Positions 11,896-22,916 of a DNA stretch of 24,180 bases are shown here, in pieces. This DNA comes from Choristocarpus tenellus KU-1152. Lineage: Eukaryota > Phaeophyceae. Location of the stretch: positions 1 to 24,180 of the forward strand of contig CAXNAD020000223.1 of assembly GCA_964200185.2 (NCBI GenBank), given 5' to 3'. The notes under the pieces are model-generated. The model worked only from the letters and a program-made list of their open reading frames with translations. It was not told the origin of the DNA and searched no databases. The translations under genes and the position numbers were made by a program. Each line of letters begins with the position of its first letter. Position 1 is the stretch's first letter.

Positions 11896-12500
11896 ATTGT
11901 GGTTGGCAATTTTATCCACCTTATCCTAGTGGATGGGGAGGGTAGATCTAACTAGCTGACCGTAATCTCCCTCTTCTCTATAGATGTTAGCATTTTCCGT
12001 ACTTAATCTCGAGTTCTCCCTAGCACCCAAAAATGGAACACTAAGAAAGAACTACAACCCATCCTTCACCTCACTTTGAGAGGTAGAGTCATGGCAAAGG
12101 CATAAACACAAATAATGAAGCTGAGGTCTCAGACAAGAATTGTGTTGGCGACAACAAGGCAGTTGAACAGAACTGTACTTACTCCCCTGTCCTGAAGCAG
12201 GAGCCAGTGACTGCCAGACCTGCAACCACAAGACCACAATCTTGGAGCTTGCCTGCATTGAAGTCGAGGAGGGTACATTGGATAGTGTCCTGTTGTAGGG
12301 ACTTAAATCAAGTCTTTTTCCTCCTCACTGCTCTCATCCAGAAACGAAGTTGGATTCCAGGTTGGGCAGGACTGCAAGGGGGCCTACCTGTCCTTGGGTT
12401 GATCCCACGCTACCCAATCTAGCTCAAGTGGGTCCCCCAGGGTGCTGTCACCTAAATAGATTGGTTGTTAGGATAGCATGCAATCCCACAGGTTTTTTGG
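11896..12500 (+). other. coding-like exon fragments, gene unresolved
   Basis: Two short segments look like exons. 11896-11941 follows acceptor TCTAGTTCCAG, encodes IVVGNFIHLILVDGE and ends at donor GTAGAT. 12201-12272 follows acceptor CCTGAAGCAG, encodes a Cys-rich SDCQTCNHKTTILELAC and ends at donor GTACAT. A very strong acceptor (a long pyrimidine tract ending in CATCCAG at 12341) comes next, but two frames after it are open and I cannot choose. In-frame stops block a continuous model. This could be a small gene, a pseudogene or transposon debris. Confidence 0.2.
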
Positions 12501-13247
12501 TAGGGGCATAGGATGTCTCTTTCTTCCTCTTGATAGAAGTATTATATACGACAACCGCTTCCATGTAGTAGAATAGGAGTTCCTACTTACTGAAGGAGGT
12601 CTGTGTCACGGAATCCTAGTTCGACAAAGAACTTCAGATCAAGATCCACCAAACAATAGGTGTCCACTGTATGTAGTGCAGACTCTGATTGATCCTTGAT
12701 CAATTAGATCATGAACCCAACCTTGAACCCCTTACAACCAAGTATTTTCATCTAGCAGGTAAGTTCGCCCAAGTCACCACAACCACCACAATCACTTCTA
12801 CTACTGTCTGCTGAATTCTGTTTTCTTTGTGGGCTTGCCCTCGGTTCATTTTCTTTCTCTTCCCCTTCCCCTTTTGAGTGATCCTGTTTTTCCCTTTAGT
12901 TTTTCTTTCAAGCTAGGTCCTTGTTACCTTCTCTTCAAAAGTGTGTATTGTGTATTGTGTATTTTGAGTACTTTTTCGACGTTTGGGGTGGGATTAATTA
13001 GTGTATATGATAGTGATAATAAATAGTCATAAAGTAATACTAATACTAATACCAATGAATATTAGTAATGAATTGAGATGGTAACAAACGTTCGATATCT
13101 ATCTATAATAATAGATTACGTTTTTACCCATACGATCGACCAGTTTCCTTCAACCTTCCAATCATATCAATCCAAACTCAATTGTAAGATAACATGAGTT
13201 CCCTTCTGACTTCAACAAATAAGGGTGGGGAAGTTACAAAAAGCATG
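12501..13247. other. intergenic, no gene recognised
   Basis: There is a good donor (GCAG|GTAAGT at 12758/12759) preceded by a short open stretch reading EPNLEPLTTKYFHL, but no gene can be built around it. Pyrimidine-rich sequence at 12829-12910 and short ATACTA repeats near 13035-13052 are the only other structure seen. Confidence 0.3.
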
Positions 13248-13280
13248 AGCGCGATGTCGCGCGATGAGGCGCGGTCGCGC
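13248..13280. promoter_or_regulatory. CGCG cluster upstream of rubredoxin
   Basis: Four CGCG-type motifs are packed into 33 bases (GCGCGATGTCGCGCGATG, then GGCGCGGTCGCGC), 94-126 bases before the rubredoxin ATG. The surrounding DNA is AT-rich. It shares GTCGCGCG with the block before the FKBP gene at 2775-2789. A promoter or transcription-factor site is an inference from position and contrast. Confidence 0.4.
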
Positions 13281-13373
13281 AAATTCCTGACATCAGAGTC
13301 ATGTTGTAGGTGTGAAGTCAGGTCTGTGACAACTAGAGTGTAGCAAGTGAGGTGAGCCTCAGTACCTTCCACC

Positions 13374-15413
13374 ATGCATTTTATCAGCCTATTTTTTGTG
13401 CTGTGCTCAGCAGTGGTAGCTCATGGATTTGTGGGCGTCCATCCTGCGCGCTCAGTCAGCACCTCCCTCTCTTCGAGGAGTGGTCTTGTGTCACGAACGG
13501 TATCTGATGTGAGTATACCTACACCTCTCATGATAGTAGAGCTATTAGACCTATGCTTGTGCAGGATCCCACTATTCAAGAGAAATAGCCATATTTGTGT
13601 GCGCTTGTTGAAGCATCTCAACATCTTCCTCTCAAACATGACTCCATATTTCCAACTGTCGTCAGGTGACCCGCTCTCTGCCAGAGACGATCACTCGGAA
13701 GTCCTCCGTTGCTGCCCTCAGCATGGCTGCTACGGAGAAGACAAGTGGATTCTGGGAAGGGGAGTGGGTTTGCGCTGACTGTGGCTACATATATGATATC
13801 GATGAGTCGGGAGGCCTGTTCCTTGAGCAGCAGGTGACAGAAAAAATATATATCAACCACTACGATCTTCGTGACTTTGTTGTGGACTTTGTTGATTGGC
13901 AACCAAGATGTGATATATTTAGTAAGTGGTTTGGCACCCCATCTCAAAGCGCAAACACATGGTGATGCGAGACAGGAATGTTGAATGCCCATTCCTTCAT
14001 CCACTCCCCAAACACTACATATCGTTTTTTATCATGTGCCGATACTTTCATGTGTGGCATCTACAATGACTTTTACCAAATTCCTCAGTGTCCTGGAATT
14101 AAACATTGGGCTTTACTGGCCACTACCCAAGCACCTGATGGATAACTTGAAACTGTTTTGGTAGGTGGTTAAGGGCATTTGCACTTAGATATTTACGTTT
14201 TGCACATGTTGGGCACCTTGGATTCTTTGGAGTTTTATGGGTAAGCCTACAAGACGTTTTGCACAACTGAATCGGATTTTCAGCAATAGCGCGAACGACT
14301 TTTCTGCTTTTTGATATTTGAAAGAGTATTTTCCTGAGGCCACTCTGCTGCAACGGCCAGCGAGAGTATTGCGTAGCTTTTGCGATGAAGGGATACCAGT
14401 GATATATGTTGCTGTTCTCTGCTTGTGAACGGTAACCGACCCCGCCAGCAAGTATTTTTCATAAACGTATAATAAGCAACTCCCACCACAGGCTGAGCTA
14501 CGCACAGGTACAGAGACAGCATGAAATAAATGTTTTTCACCAGGAATTTTGAGTTGACATTGCCAATAGCCATAAACCGTCCAAAATGGAAAGCGGATTA
14601 TTGTGTATTCAGAAACACAGTGTTTGTCGGACTCTTCACTAGTGCCCCGACTTCGATGCTCCATTGGCAAGAGTCAGTGAAGTACGTGCACTCCCAAACA
14701 GTACAGAATTACGCCATAAGTATATGCCCTCGTAACTTAGATTTCGTGTTCATTCAAAGACAACTGATGTACTACTAGCAAAGAGGCTCAATGCAAAAAT
14801 GGTAGACCGTGCACAACTATCATAGTCAACTTGTGTGCTGAGTGCAATATTTCAACCCCCCACCCGTGAGTCCTATTCCCACCAACCCAGTGTTGAATAT
14901 GGAGGTATCACTGTTCACCAGGGCAGGTATACAGTAGGACTCCATGCAAGACAACTGAAACAACACCATGGATGTAGATAAGGACTCCAAATGTTGTGGG
15001 AAAACGATTTTCCTCAGAATTAGAAATCGACTCCAACTAGACACAAAGGAGTCAACAGATCAGTGTGGAAAAGTTGAAGATTAAATCATTGTTGGTGTAA
15101 GCTTAACCCATTATACAGTTGTTGATCTCCCTCAGTCAAAATATGTCAGAGACTATACTGCAACCCTACACACTCATCCCTGAACGATATATGTGCTCTC
15201 TTACCCCACTTCCCACCACCACCCTCCCACTCCACTTTTCAGCCCCGCGGATGGATATGCCCTCAATGCAGTGGTCCTCGTCGCCGTTTTGCCAAGAAAG
15301 TTGGGGACCAAGTGGGTATCACACAAGATGGAGGTGATGCTCCCATCTTGATCTTCTCATTCTTGGGCCTTGCCCTCACAGTGGGCTTTGGCTTCTGGTT
15401 TGCTGGCCAGTGA
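13374..15413 (+). CDS. plastid-targeted, membrane-anchored rubredoxin
   Basis: This is an iron protein of the thylakoid rubredoxin / ENH1 kind; related proteins act in photosystem assembly or redox balance in plastids. Three exons (13374-13508, 13666-13833, 15243-15413) join in phase 0 to 157 residues. Residues 1-18 (MHFISLFFVLCSAVVAHG) form a hydrophobic signal peptide. F19 follows the likely cut, and a Ser/Arg-rich transit peptide runs to about residue 65. The Fe site is C81-A-D-C84 and C107-P-Q-C110. The 22-residue gap is shorter than the roughly 29 of classical rubredoxins, as in ENH1-like proteins. PRRRFAKK follows the second pair. One membrane helix spans about 134-155, and the chain ends at FAGQ. 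Donors are GTGAGT and GTGACA; acceptors are CGTCAG and TTTTCAG. The first ATG fits the signal peptide. Not shown by sequence: which plastid membrane holds it. Confidence 0.9.
13834..15242 (+). other. rubredoxin intron 2
   Basis: This 1.4-kb intron separates the two halves of the iron site. Its centre (14185-14670) lacks stops for 161 codons on the minus strand, with shorter open frames on other frames. The translation matches no family I know, and I do not call it a gene. Confidence 0.6.
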
Positions 15414-16024
15414 TGTGGTTTTGAAACGGTTAACTGTTACAAGAATGGTGAATGCACTTACGATGTGACAACAGTGCACTTAACTCTTGTTTTGGGGAGT
15501 TGACAGGATAGCAGGCCTGGTAGATTTGAAGCGAGTTGTGAGCTCAATCATGTGTTTACCTGGCTTTGTCAACAATTCTGAGAGTGGAGATAAAACCTGG
15601 TGGAGAGGGTGAAAGGAGCAAGGTCACAAAAGGTGTAACAGTTATGCTGACACAAAATGGGCAAGGGGGAGGAGGGAGACTGCAATGGCGCAAGATGAGG
15701 CTTTGGTCAGGTCTGCCTGTGATAAATTGAACATCAGGGGTCTATTGGGCTAACTTTGGTACTGACATGCTCAGCCCCTACAGGGAGGATTGTTTCGCAT
15801 TGTCTCATGTGTGGGCACTACATATGGATGACGGACAGAAAATAAAAGTAGGAATGATATTGTTGACTTTCTTGCATTTCCTCATGTCATACAAATTTGC
15901 TGGTAACATATTCCTTGTGCACAGCTGAGTAGATTGACAACAGTACAACACATTTGAGCCTGAACTACTGTCCAAACACACATCCTCGACAAAAGATAGA
16001 GTTTCTAGACTGATGACTGATTTA
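15414..16024. other. convergent 3' region
   Basis: This lies between the stop codons of the rubredoxin gene and the minus-strand gene. It holds one plus-strand AATAAA (about 15841) that could end the rubredoxin transcript. A minus-strand open stretch near 15650-15720 lies beyond the likely end of the opposite gene and was not called. Confidence 0.4.
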
Positions 16025-19000
16025 TTATCCTTTCGTTTCGACCATGTCGCTGAGGTGTAGACGGGTCCCCACCGTTTGTGCTTGTGTGCACAAGCATGTC
16101 AGAGACACCCTCTGCTTGGGTTTTTTCAATGCAAAGAACACCTTGTGTGTAGTTTTTGATGGTGCATGAGTTCCGTATGGCACTTCTCTGTACATGAAGT
16201 AGATAACCTATAGAAAGAGGTGAGAGTTGCTTACTTTAGCACTGCACTTTTATTGTTTTCGAACTGCGACAATAATCCACAGTATTTCTCCAAAATATTC
16301 TTGATGCATCGCCGATGCCATGTGTCACGGTTCTAAGATGCTGGTGTTTGCTGGTGCAGGGCTGTCTTGGCTTAGTTTTCGATGAGACATGCACATCCGC
16401 AACCGTATCTGGTGGTGTCCCTGTGGGCTGACAGGTAACTACAAGGGCAAAGTAGTAGACCTCCGTATTGTAGGGATAGATGGGATCAACCTCTGATATC
16501 TTCTGGAGGGAATTGGCCACCCACTTTTTCCATTTACTTAGTATGACATTGGTGGAGAGAATAGGAACTGCGCTGTGATGAACAGGAATTCATAGGGACA
16601 TATGTCATATTGTAGTTGAAACTGAATGTGGTATGTGAGGGGATGATCGGATTGGCATGAAATGGTAGGCGCACAAGGCAAGAACAGAGTGTGATAAATA
16701 AGAACCAGGATGCTCAGTGTCCATGTACAAATGTTCAATTATATTGGTAGTGGTCTACATTAAGACTGCGGGTGTTAGTTAGGTTCGAGTAGAAGATCTT
16801 CGAGGATATCATTATATCCTAATATCTATCAGCACCACCGGTCTTGAAGTGTAAACACTCAGAAACTCAATGTTTACCTTGGGGAACAACGTGCGGGCAC
16901 CCACTTGTTTGCTTTCTTCAGCCCTCATATCCAACTACAAGAAAAATATCGTTTTCACCTTATTTAGCCTAGAGACCGGCTCGATCGGTTTTAAGAGGCG
17001 TTGTCTTCACCTTCAATATTTCTTGTTCTCAAGTGCAACCTAACTGTTGCTCTTCAACAAATTGCACAACCCTCTTTGTGCCTTGCTTACTGCGTGCTGG
17101 GTTCAGCTGATCCACTACTTGGTGCTACACCTCCCTCTGTTGAAGGTTGTGCAAGTGCTCATGTTAAAGTTGTTGTGCAATGAAGCCTTGTTTCTCTCTT
17201 ACGGTTTTCCTGCATTTGGTAGTAGAACAACAGACAGGACAGTAGGAACAGGAAGGTGTTCAACCCTTTAAAGTTCCTGGTTCTTACCACGTGGACTGAG
17301 TCATCAAAATCAGATTTCCCTGAAAAGAAATCTGGCAACGAGCAGATTTGAACTCGAACAAACCTCAGTAGGAGTTCTGCCCCTCCAACCTAAAGCAGTC
17401 CCTGTGAATCGCCCACCAGATCAAGCCACACTATATAAAAGTCAAACTATTCGTAGTTGTGTGGAGGACATCGAAAAGCAGGGAATAGTTCTTCCTTCTT
17501 AAAAGCCATCAGCCTTTTCACCGTTGTGAAAATCTCGTTGGATGTATGAATGATTGTGTACAATGCCCAAAACAAATGCACTTGGTCCTGAGGCTGAGCA
17601 TTAGTGAATTAACTACATGATATTGTGTTAGCTTCAACCTGGAATAACCGTCATGTCAAACCTATTGAGGATGTATTGTCAACTTCGCAAAAAGAATAGG
17701 TTACCTTGTGGCAATAAAATCGTAAAAAAACCAACTTGGTTCAAAATCAAATTCACAGCTTCGGACATCATGTGAACACTAACCGTATTGCAGCATGTAT
17801 TCAGGCTACTACAGTAGTATTGAACCCCCAAAATTCTGGGAAAGAATTATGAATCTTTTATTCCACCGAATTTGTTCCAAAACACATTCCTCACCACCGC
17901 TACTTGGCTACAGTAACTCAACCCCTGTTCACACAAACAAGAAAAGTACGAAAAAAAAACAAAAGTCTGTCTCATTTGTGGAGACGACCACAACAAAAAG
18001 GGTTTTTGTTAGTAATTATAATTATTTCTTTATCGTTACCCCACCCAGCTTTAAGTTTCCCACGTTTCTGTTAATAATTTCAACATAAAAATGCTATTTT
18101 CAATGTAATAGTGCTCTTGACATGAACGATTTTGGGGACTTACACAAAAGGTGAGGATGATAGGCTTCAAATTGTTGCACACCATGGTACCCTTTCCTAA
18201 AAGCCCTCACAAAGACTATACCTAGCAACTCAGAAACAAAGTCTGGTAGTAATTACAGTCATCACGCCATCACACATCCCCTTCCATACATACAATTGGA
18301 GTAGATACTCCTATGTTGTAGGGCACAGTAATTTCTTAATGGTCATTCTGCACTACGTTGACTACGCACACTTCAGTACGAAACGTCAACATATTGATTC
18401 AGTCGGTCTTGCCTTGACCTTCTCTACATTGTTCGGACTCCACAGTGTTGACTTGAATAAATCTGGACGATACACTATACTCCGAAGTATGTGTCCCAAA
18501 CATACTATCTCGGAAAAACATTTCATATTGATTGAGAGTTATATAACAATGAAATCCAACTTCACTATCTTCCTTTTGCTGGAATATTGACGGTCAATCG
18601 AGACAGAATCTGATGTGGAAACATCCAAACTTCACTCTTCATACATATTATCTAACAGGAGTGTTGACAAACTATGTGAAACTACCAAAGTTCAGATAAC
18701 ACTGAACAATTTGGTCATACTATTGATGTTTGCCCTATAGTGGACCCCGATATTATAGTCCAAACACAACCTCAACACGGACCAAAAATATTCTACGTAC
18801 TACATGACTAAGTTGGAAAAAATACTTATTCCCCAAAAAAGAAAAAAAATCGTACATCGTATGTTGTCCTATTTTTCAATCCAAGAGTACAAGAGTGAGA
18901 AGAAGGTAAACGTTTAATACTGCTGAATGAATAGGTTACATCAACTTGTCACTTTCTTGGCAACAAAAAAGTTGTATGATAGTAGTAGGCAATTTTTGGG

Positions 19001-19337
19001 ATCACCAATTGATAGCACCTATGGAGGTGTAGAGTTTAATCCTCCCACATGCCTTCCATGATCACAAGGTATGGTGTGACTTTCTATATCATCACACCAC
19101 CATTCAGAACATCTGTGGTGATGTGTCACTCACCGATATGATATCCTCCCACTGGAAAAGTCCGACTGGGGGATGGTTGCCATCGGGTTCCTCGTGAAGA
19201 GTAGACGATGTTGGACATTTCAATGTCAGCAATCCGCTAAGGGCAACCCTATCGCGAGTCAAAACAGAGAGACCTTTCATCCAGTATTTGGTAAGGGGTG
19301 CAGGTCGTGATGTTGTTAAGAGGTGTAGGATATCAAT
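16025..19337 (-). CDS. multi-exon gene of unknown function (5' end incomplete)
   Basis: I do not recognise this protein. The exons I trust most, in transcript order, are these. 19337-19134: acceptor CATCTTGCAG, donor GTGAGT, 68 codons, phase 0/0, contains PDGNHPPVGLFQWEDIIS. From 17587: acceptor CAGCCTCAG, contains DQVHLFWALYTIIHTSNEIF, open for 46 codons, donor unclear. 16934-16878: acceptor TTCTTGTAG, donor GTAAAC, LDMRAEESKQVGARTLFPK. 16332-16235: donor GTAAGC, encodes NILEKYCGLLSQFENNKSAV. 16187-16025: acceptor CATGTACAG, ends SDMVETKG-stop. Less certain ones are 17401-17364 and 16523-16461 (WVANSLQKISEVDPIYPYNT). The last two exons fit each other in phase (2 to 2). AATAAA overlaps the stop at 16026-16021. 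The first exon was not found. No domain, signal peptide or membrane segment is obvious. The gene is convergent with rubredoxin. Confidence 0.45.
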
Positions 19338-20216
19338 CTGCAAGATGTAGGTCAAAGTGCCTGCTTTTTGCCATATTCAAGACCTACAGGTCTTCATTTC
19401 GCCTTTCTAATGGTTCAAGCAAGTCCAAGGAGATTGTATATTATCTTTTAGAACATTTACCATTTTCAATTGCGACAAAGAAGGTAGTAAAGGTCATGGA
19501 AGATCCTCTAGAACCTCAGTCAAATTCCACATGAGTGAAAGCGGTACATGATTGCAACATTAAGGAGGAGGTATGACGACGAAGAGTGTGGATTGTCCTC
19601 TGAACCAAATCCCTGTGACTGTTGCTATTTTTCGAATTCTCCTAACTTATCATCATGCACATTTGACTCTGTTAAAACACCAAAAATGTTTCCTTCAGTT
19701 ATATTAGAATTAGCGTAAGGGTTTGTATTGTGCATTGACACTCACGTTCCTGATCTGTCTTAACAGTCCTTGGAACTTTACAAGACCAGCTATAGGTTAC
19801 GGCTAAAATCAAAGTATTTGCAAATTAGCGCTTTAACATTGTTGATATAATATTATAGTTCATTAATACCTAACCCCCTCGTACAAACAAGAAGTTTGTG
19901 AGGGTAACAATAAATGTAGAACATTTAAAATTACAGCTTCAAAATTATTGCAAACATGAAAGACAACCTACTATTATGTGTTCAATCCATTCTATTCTAC
20001 TAATGGTACAATACACACAAGCTATATTATTGAGTTTCCTACAATGTAGTATAAATTTATACTACATGCAATGCAGTATTGTATTATGAAAATTGAAACT
20101 AAGTCTACTGCACTTACTTCACGAAAAATCATCGTGATATAGTAGATCTATTGTGCGAGGCATAAACATAACATCTTTCTACGTAGTACTGAGTATAATA
20201 TTCGAAATAATAAGAC
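19338..20216. other. upstream region of the minus-strand gene; no gene assigned
   Basis: This AT-rich DNA should hold the first exon(s) and promoter of the minus-strand gene. I could not find a phase-compatible exon. Open stretches exist on both strands (plus 19298-19534; minus 19608-19520) but neither gives a convincing splice model. Confidence 0.3.
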
Positions 20217-20378
20217 CAAAGTATCTGGGAGGGGGGGGTGGGTCTGCACCAGGGTGTCCATTTGGGGAAAAGTGCATTTACAGTAACCAATCGACATATG
20301 CAACCAAACCACCCAAAAATCGTGACATGAAAGTATTGACCCCAAATGGACAGCCACCACCCCCTCCCAGATACTTTG
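20217..20378 (+). mobile_element. 162-bp MITE, copy 1
   Basis: The ends are inverted repeats: CAAAGTATCTGGGAGGGGG on the left and CCCCCTCCCAGATACTTTG on the right. Inside each end is a TGTCCATTTGGGG / CCCCAAATGGACA pair. The left arm has extra bases (CTGCACCAGGG) that the right arm lacks, so the element has a direction. The core carries GCAACCAAACCACCCAAAAA. It is too short to encode a transposase, hence non-autonomous. No clear target-site duplication was found. Confidence 0.8.
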
Positions 20379-20566
20379 AGCCAAAAGGAGGATACTTGAG
20401 AGGAGATTAGATTACGATGTAAAACGATATGGGATTGAAGAGATACAAATACTGACCAAACATCAGCCATGCCAGACAAGTACCTTTCCATGAACGATCC
20501 TCTTGCCCCAAGTAGATACGCTTTTTCTATTTCCCATGATTACCCCTGCCGAGTAGGTGTGAAAGG

Positions 20567-21599
20567 ATGAAAAAGAAAAGGAGAGCTCAGGCGGAGCACT
20601 TCAAGATGGGGTTAAGAAGAGCTGAACAAGACAGAGATGTTCGGTGTTTAGAAACAGCGAAACAGGAGCACACGAGGGATTTATATATTTGGGAGGGGAA
20701 GTTTGTTTCGTAAGGATCAACAGATTAAGAACTGTATGGCTGGGAGTGCGCTTGAGTTGTACGGACAACAATGGACAGTTTCAAACTGTGAATAGTTATA
20801 ATATGGGGAGTCTTTATAACCGAATGAACTATTTTGTTATGATCATGTTATCTTCTGCGTTTGCGCGTTTTGTTTAGTTTTTTTCTTAGTTGGAAGGGCA
20901 ATAGTGGACGAACAGTTTATCGCTGTGTATGGTAATGATGAGGAGAGAGTCTTTCCGTGACTGTACTCCATTCTACGAGACAGATGTCACTTTTTATGTA
21001 TAAGTCTGTGTTTTCTTGGCCGTTCCTTGTTTCCCGCGTGTATGTAACTTTTTATGCGGACAAGTCTTTTGTATGACAGTTTCCTGCTTTGTGTGCTTAT
21101 GCGATTTTTTGCGTGGACAGGACTGTGTGTAACAGCACCCTATGTTCCATGTCTTAATTATTATTTTACTGTGGTTTCTGTAGGGACTCTTTATTATTGT
21201 GGTGGGGTTTATTCACTTGAGTGTTGAGTCAACTGCAGAGTGAGTACCAGGCACAAGAGTCACACTAACATACCTATCACTCAGATCAACGTTGGAAGGG
21301 AGTTATTCCACAATGCTTCTTCCTCCAGGATCCTGCAATGTTGCCTATGGATATGATAGGACCCAGTAGTTACATCAATTTCACATCTACTAGGTTCACT
21401 TCAGGATAGAGATGCATGTTTCCTCCTTCCCTGTCCAACTTCCAGGATGATGCGATTGGATCGGCGAGTTATAGGATTCACGTTGGGGGGCATATTACAG
21501 GCAATAATGGTTGTATATGGCGGTTTAATGGAACCAGTTACGAATTTCCAGTACAAACGTTTCGATGTATATACTTTCGGCTCTCATATATTTTGTTAG
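20567..21599 (+). CDS. putative small membrane protein, five-exon model
   Basis: I do not recognise this protein. Five exons join in frame to 169 residues: 20567-20709, 20796-20871, 21184-21239, 21285-21365, 21446-21599 (stop TAG). The N-terminus is highly charged (MKKKRRAQAEHFKMGLRRAE). A hydrophobic stretch spans the exon 2/3 join (NYFVMIMLSSAFARF then GLFIIVVGFIHLSV), and a second helix, VIGFTLGGILQAIMVVYGGL, lies in exon 5. The protein ends at FGSHIFC. Good signals are donor GTGAGT at 21240, acceptor CACTCAG at 21284 (a 45-base intron), acceptor TTTCTGTAG at 21183, and a long pyrimidine tract ending CCAG at 21445. Weak ones are donors GTTTAG (20872) and GTAGTT (21366) and acceptor GTGAATAG (20795). 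Phase agreement at all four joins is the main support. The start codon is the least sure part. Confidence 0.35.
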
Positions 21600-22519
21600 A
21601 CCTGCACAAATACATAGAGGTCGTGTCCTTGTTCTGAATCATACCCTCTTAACAATAGTTATAGAAAAATATCAATCCCCATCTTCCAAATCTAACAAGA
21701 CACTCACATTGGTGTTCAAGATACCACCATATAGAATCGTCTCATGTTGCACTTGGGTGTGTGGTATTCGTGCACATTTTTTGTTTGTTGTTGATATTCA
21801 TACTCTGTCTAGTGTACAGAGGAGATGTCTTTCTGAACAGATTACTTCCCTCGCGACAGTCCTTTGTAGTATATAATTCTGCCCGCTGACATTTTGCAGA
21901 TGTGTCAGGGGAAAAAGTCCTTTGTATCTCTTTTTGGTACTGGAACTTTGGGCTATTTAAAAGTATAATAATAGATTATTTCTTTGCGGATGGATCTTTA
22001 ACAGTAGTCTGAGTACGTAAAGAGTCTGAGTAACTATGAGGTGTTGATGGTCTTTGTGGTTTGCCATTCATTCTATTTTGTCACTAGCTTTGTTACTGAA
22101 TCTAGAGCTGTTTGATCTTTAATTTCTCTCTCTATAAATATATTTATTGTATGTATTTTCTTCCTTACAACATTTCTTGTCCTGCCATTCTGATCAAGTG
22201 GAAATCTAATTTTGCAGTAAATAATATGCCAAGGAGCAAAGACTGTAGGAATAACTGTTCTGTGGGAGGCGTAGAGGAATTTGGAAGCGTATAGATAGGA
22301 TAAGGATGTCTGCTTTTGTGACCTCTTTAGAGATGACGTACCCCATTGTATATGGAAATGTGAGTTAACCATTTCTAGTTTTGTTTTCATCAAAACGGAC
22401 GGGAAATGGTGGGGAATCGATGAGAGCACACAGGGCTGAGCATTAAGTTGGTGAGTTTTTTAGTTTCAAATGAAAATAACTTCTTAAATATATTACCTGT
22501 TTGATAGATATTCGAATTT
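21600..22519. other. intergenic, no gene recognised
   Basis: This AT-rich stretch lies between the membrane-protein model and the tRNA. A minus-strand frame at 22073-22429 is open for 118 codons, but its composition (Lys, Ile and Thr from AT-rich codons) and lack of any motif argue against a gene. Confidence 0.4.
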
Positions 22520-22591
22520 GGCTTCGTGGTATAATGGTTAGCATTCGCCCCTGTCACGGGCGAGATCCGGGTTCGATTCCCGGCGAGGTCG
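22520..22591 (+). tRNA. tRNA-Asp(GUC): tRNA-Asp (GUC)
   Basis: A full cloverleaf of 72 bases with no intron. The acceptor stem GGCTTCG pairs with CGAGGTC (two G-T wobbles), and the discriminator is G as expected for Asp. The anticodon loop is CTGTCAC between CGCCC and GGGCG, with anticodon GTC at 22553-22555. The T arm CCGGG-TTCGATT-CCCGG is perfect. An A box (TGGTATAATGG, 22527-22537) and B box (GGTTCGATTCC) fit internal Pol III promoters. No CCA is encoded, as usual for nuclear genes. Confidence 0.97.
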
Positions 22592-22598
22592 TTTTTTT
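22592..22598 (+). terminator. RNA polymerase III terminator of tRNA-Asp
   Basis: A run of seven T directly follows the discriminator base, the standard Pol III stop signal. Confidence 0.9.
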
Positions 22599-22916
22599 CT
22601 CGTCCCCTTGATCGCTTTTTTTGTCACTCCTGGTTTCACCACATCGATTGACTAGTTTTGTTCAAGTAATAAATGTTACAGAGAGGGGTTGTAGGTATAT
22701 AGAGTATATATAGTAAAACTAACCACCTATTCACAAAAAACATGTTCCGAATGGTGTTGATTTTCGCTCCCCTTCATCGAGTCAATTCTTGGAGTGTTTT
22801 TTGTTCTCTGATCCATTATTATTGTATGCGTGCAAGTCTGCTTACGTGATGTAGTAGTTTTTTCTGTGGTTGTGTTGTATTTCTTACATGATCTTTCCTT
22901 TTCTCCCTTCTAGCTT
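22599..22916. other. tRNA to MITE spacer, nothing recognised
   Basis: AT-rich sequence with no coding or RNA signal that I can support. Confidence 0.4.

Noticed and set aside
15640-15730. Minus-strand terminal exon ending LLPLAHFVSA
   Set aside because: It lies beyond the stop and AATAAA of the minus-strand gene and has no compatible neighbour exon.
16236-16520. Single 94-codon minus-strand gene starting MANSLQK
   Set aside because: Phase and splice signals show that this frame is exon plus intron sequence of the larger minus-strand gene; its C-terminal part is in the wrong frame.
20129-20491. 120-codon minus-strand frame
   Set aside because: It mostly covers the MITE copy. The open frame follows from the G/C-rich inverted repeats rather than a gene.
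22073-22429. 118-codon minus-strand frame
   Set aside because: Composition follows AT-rich DNA, no motif is present, and there is no splice or promoter support.
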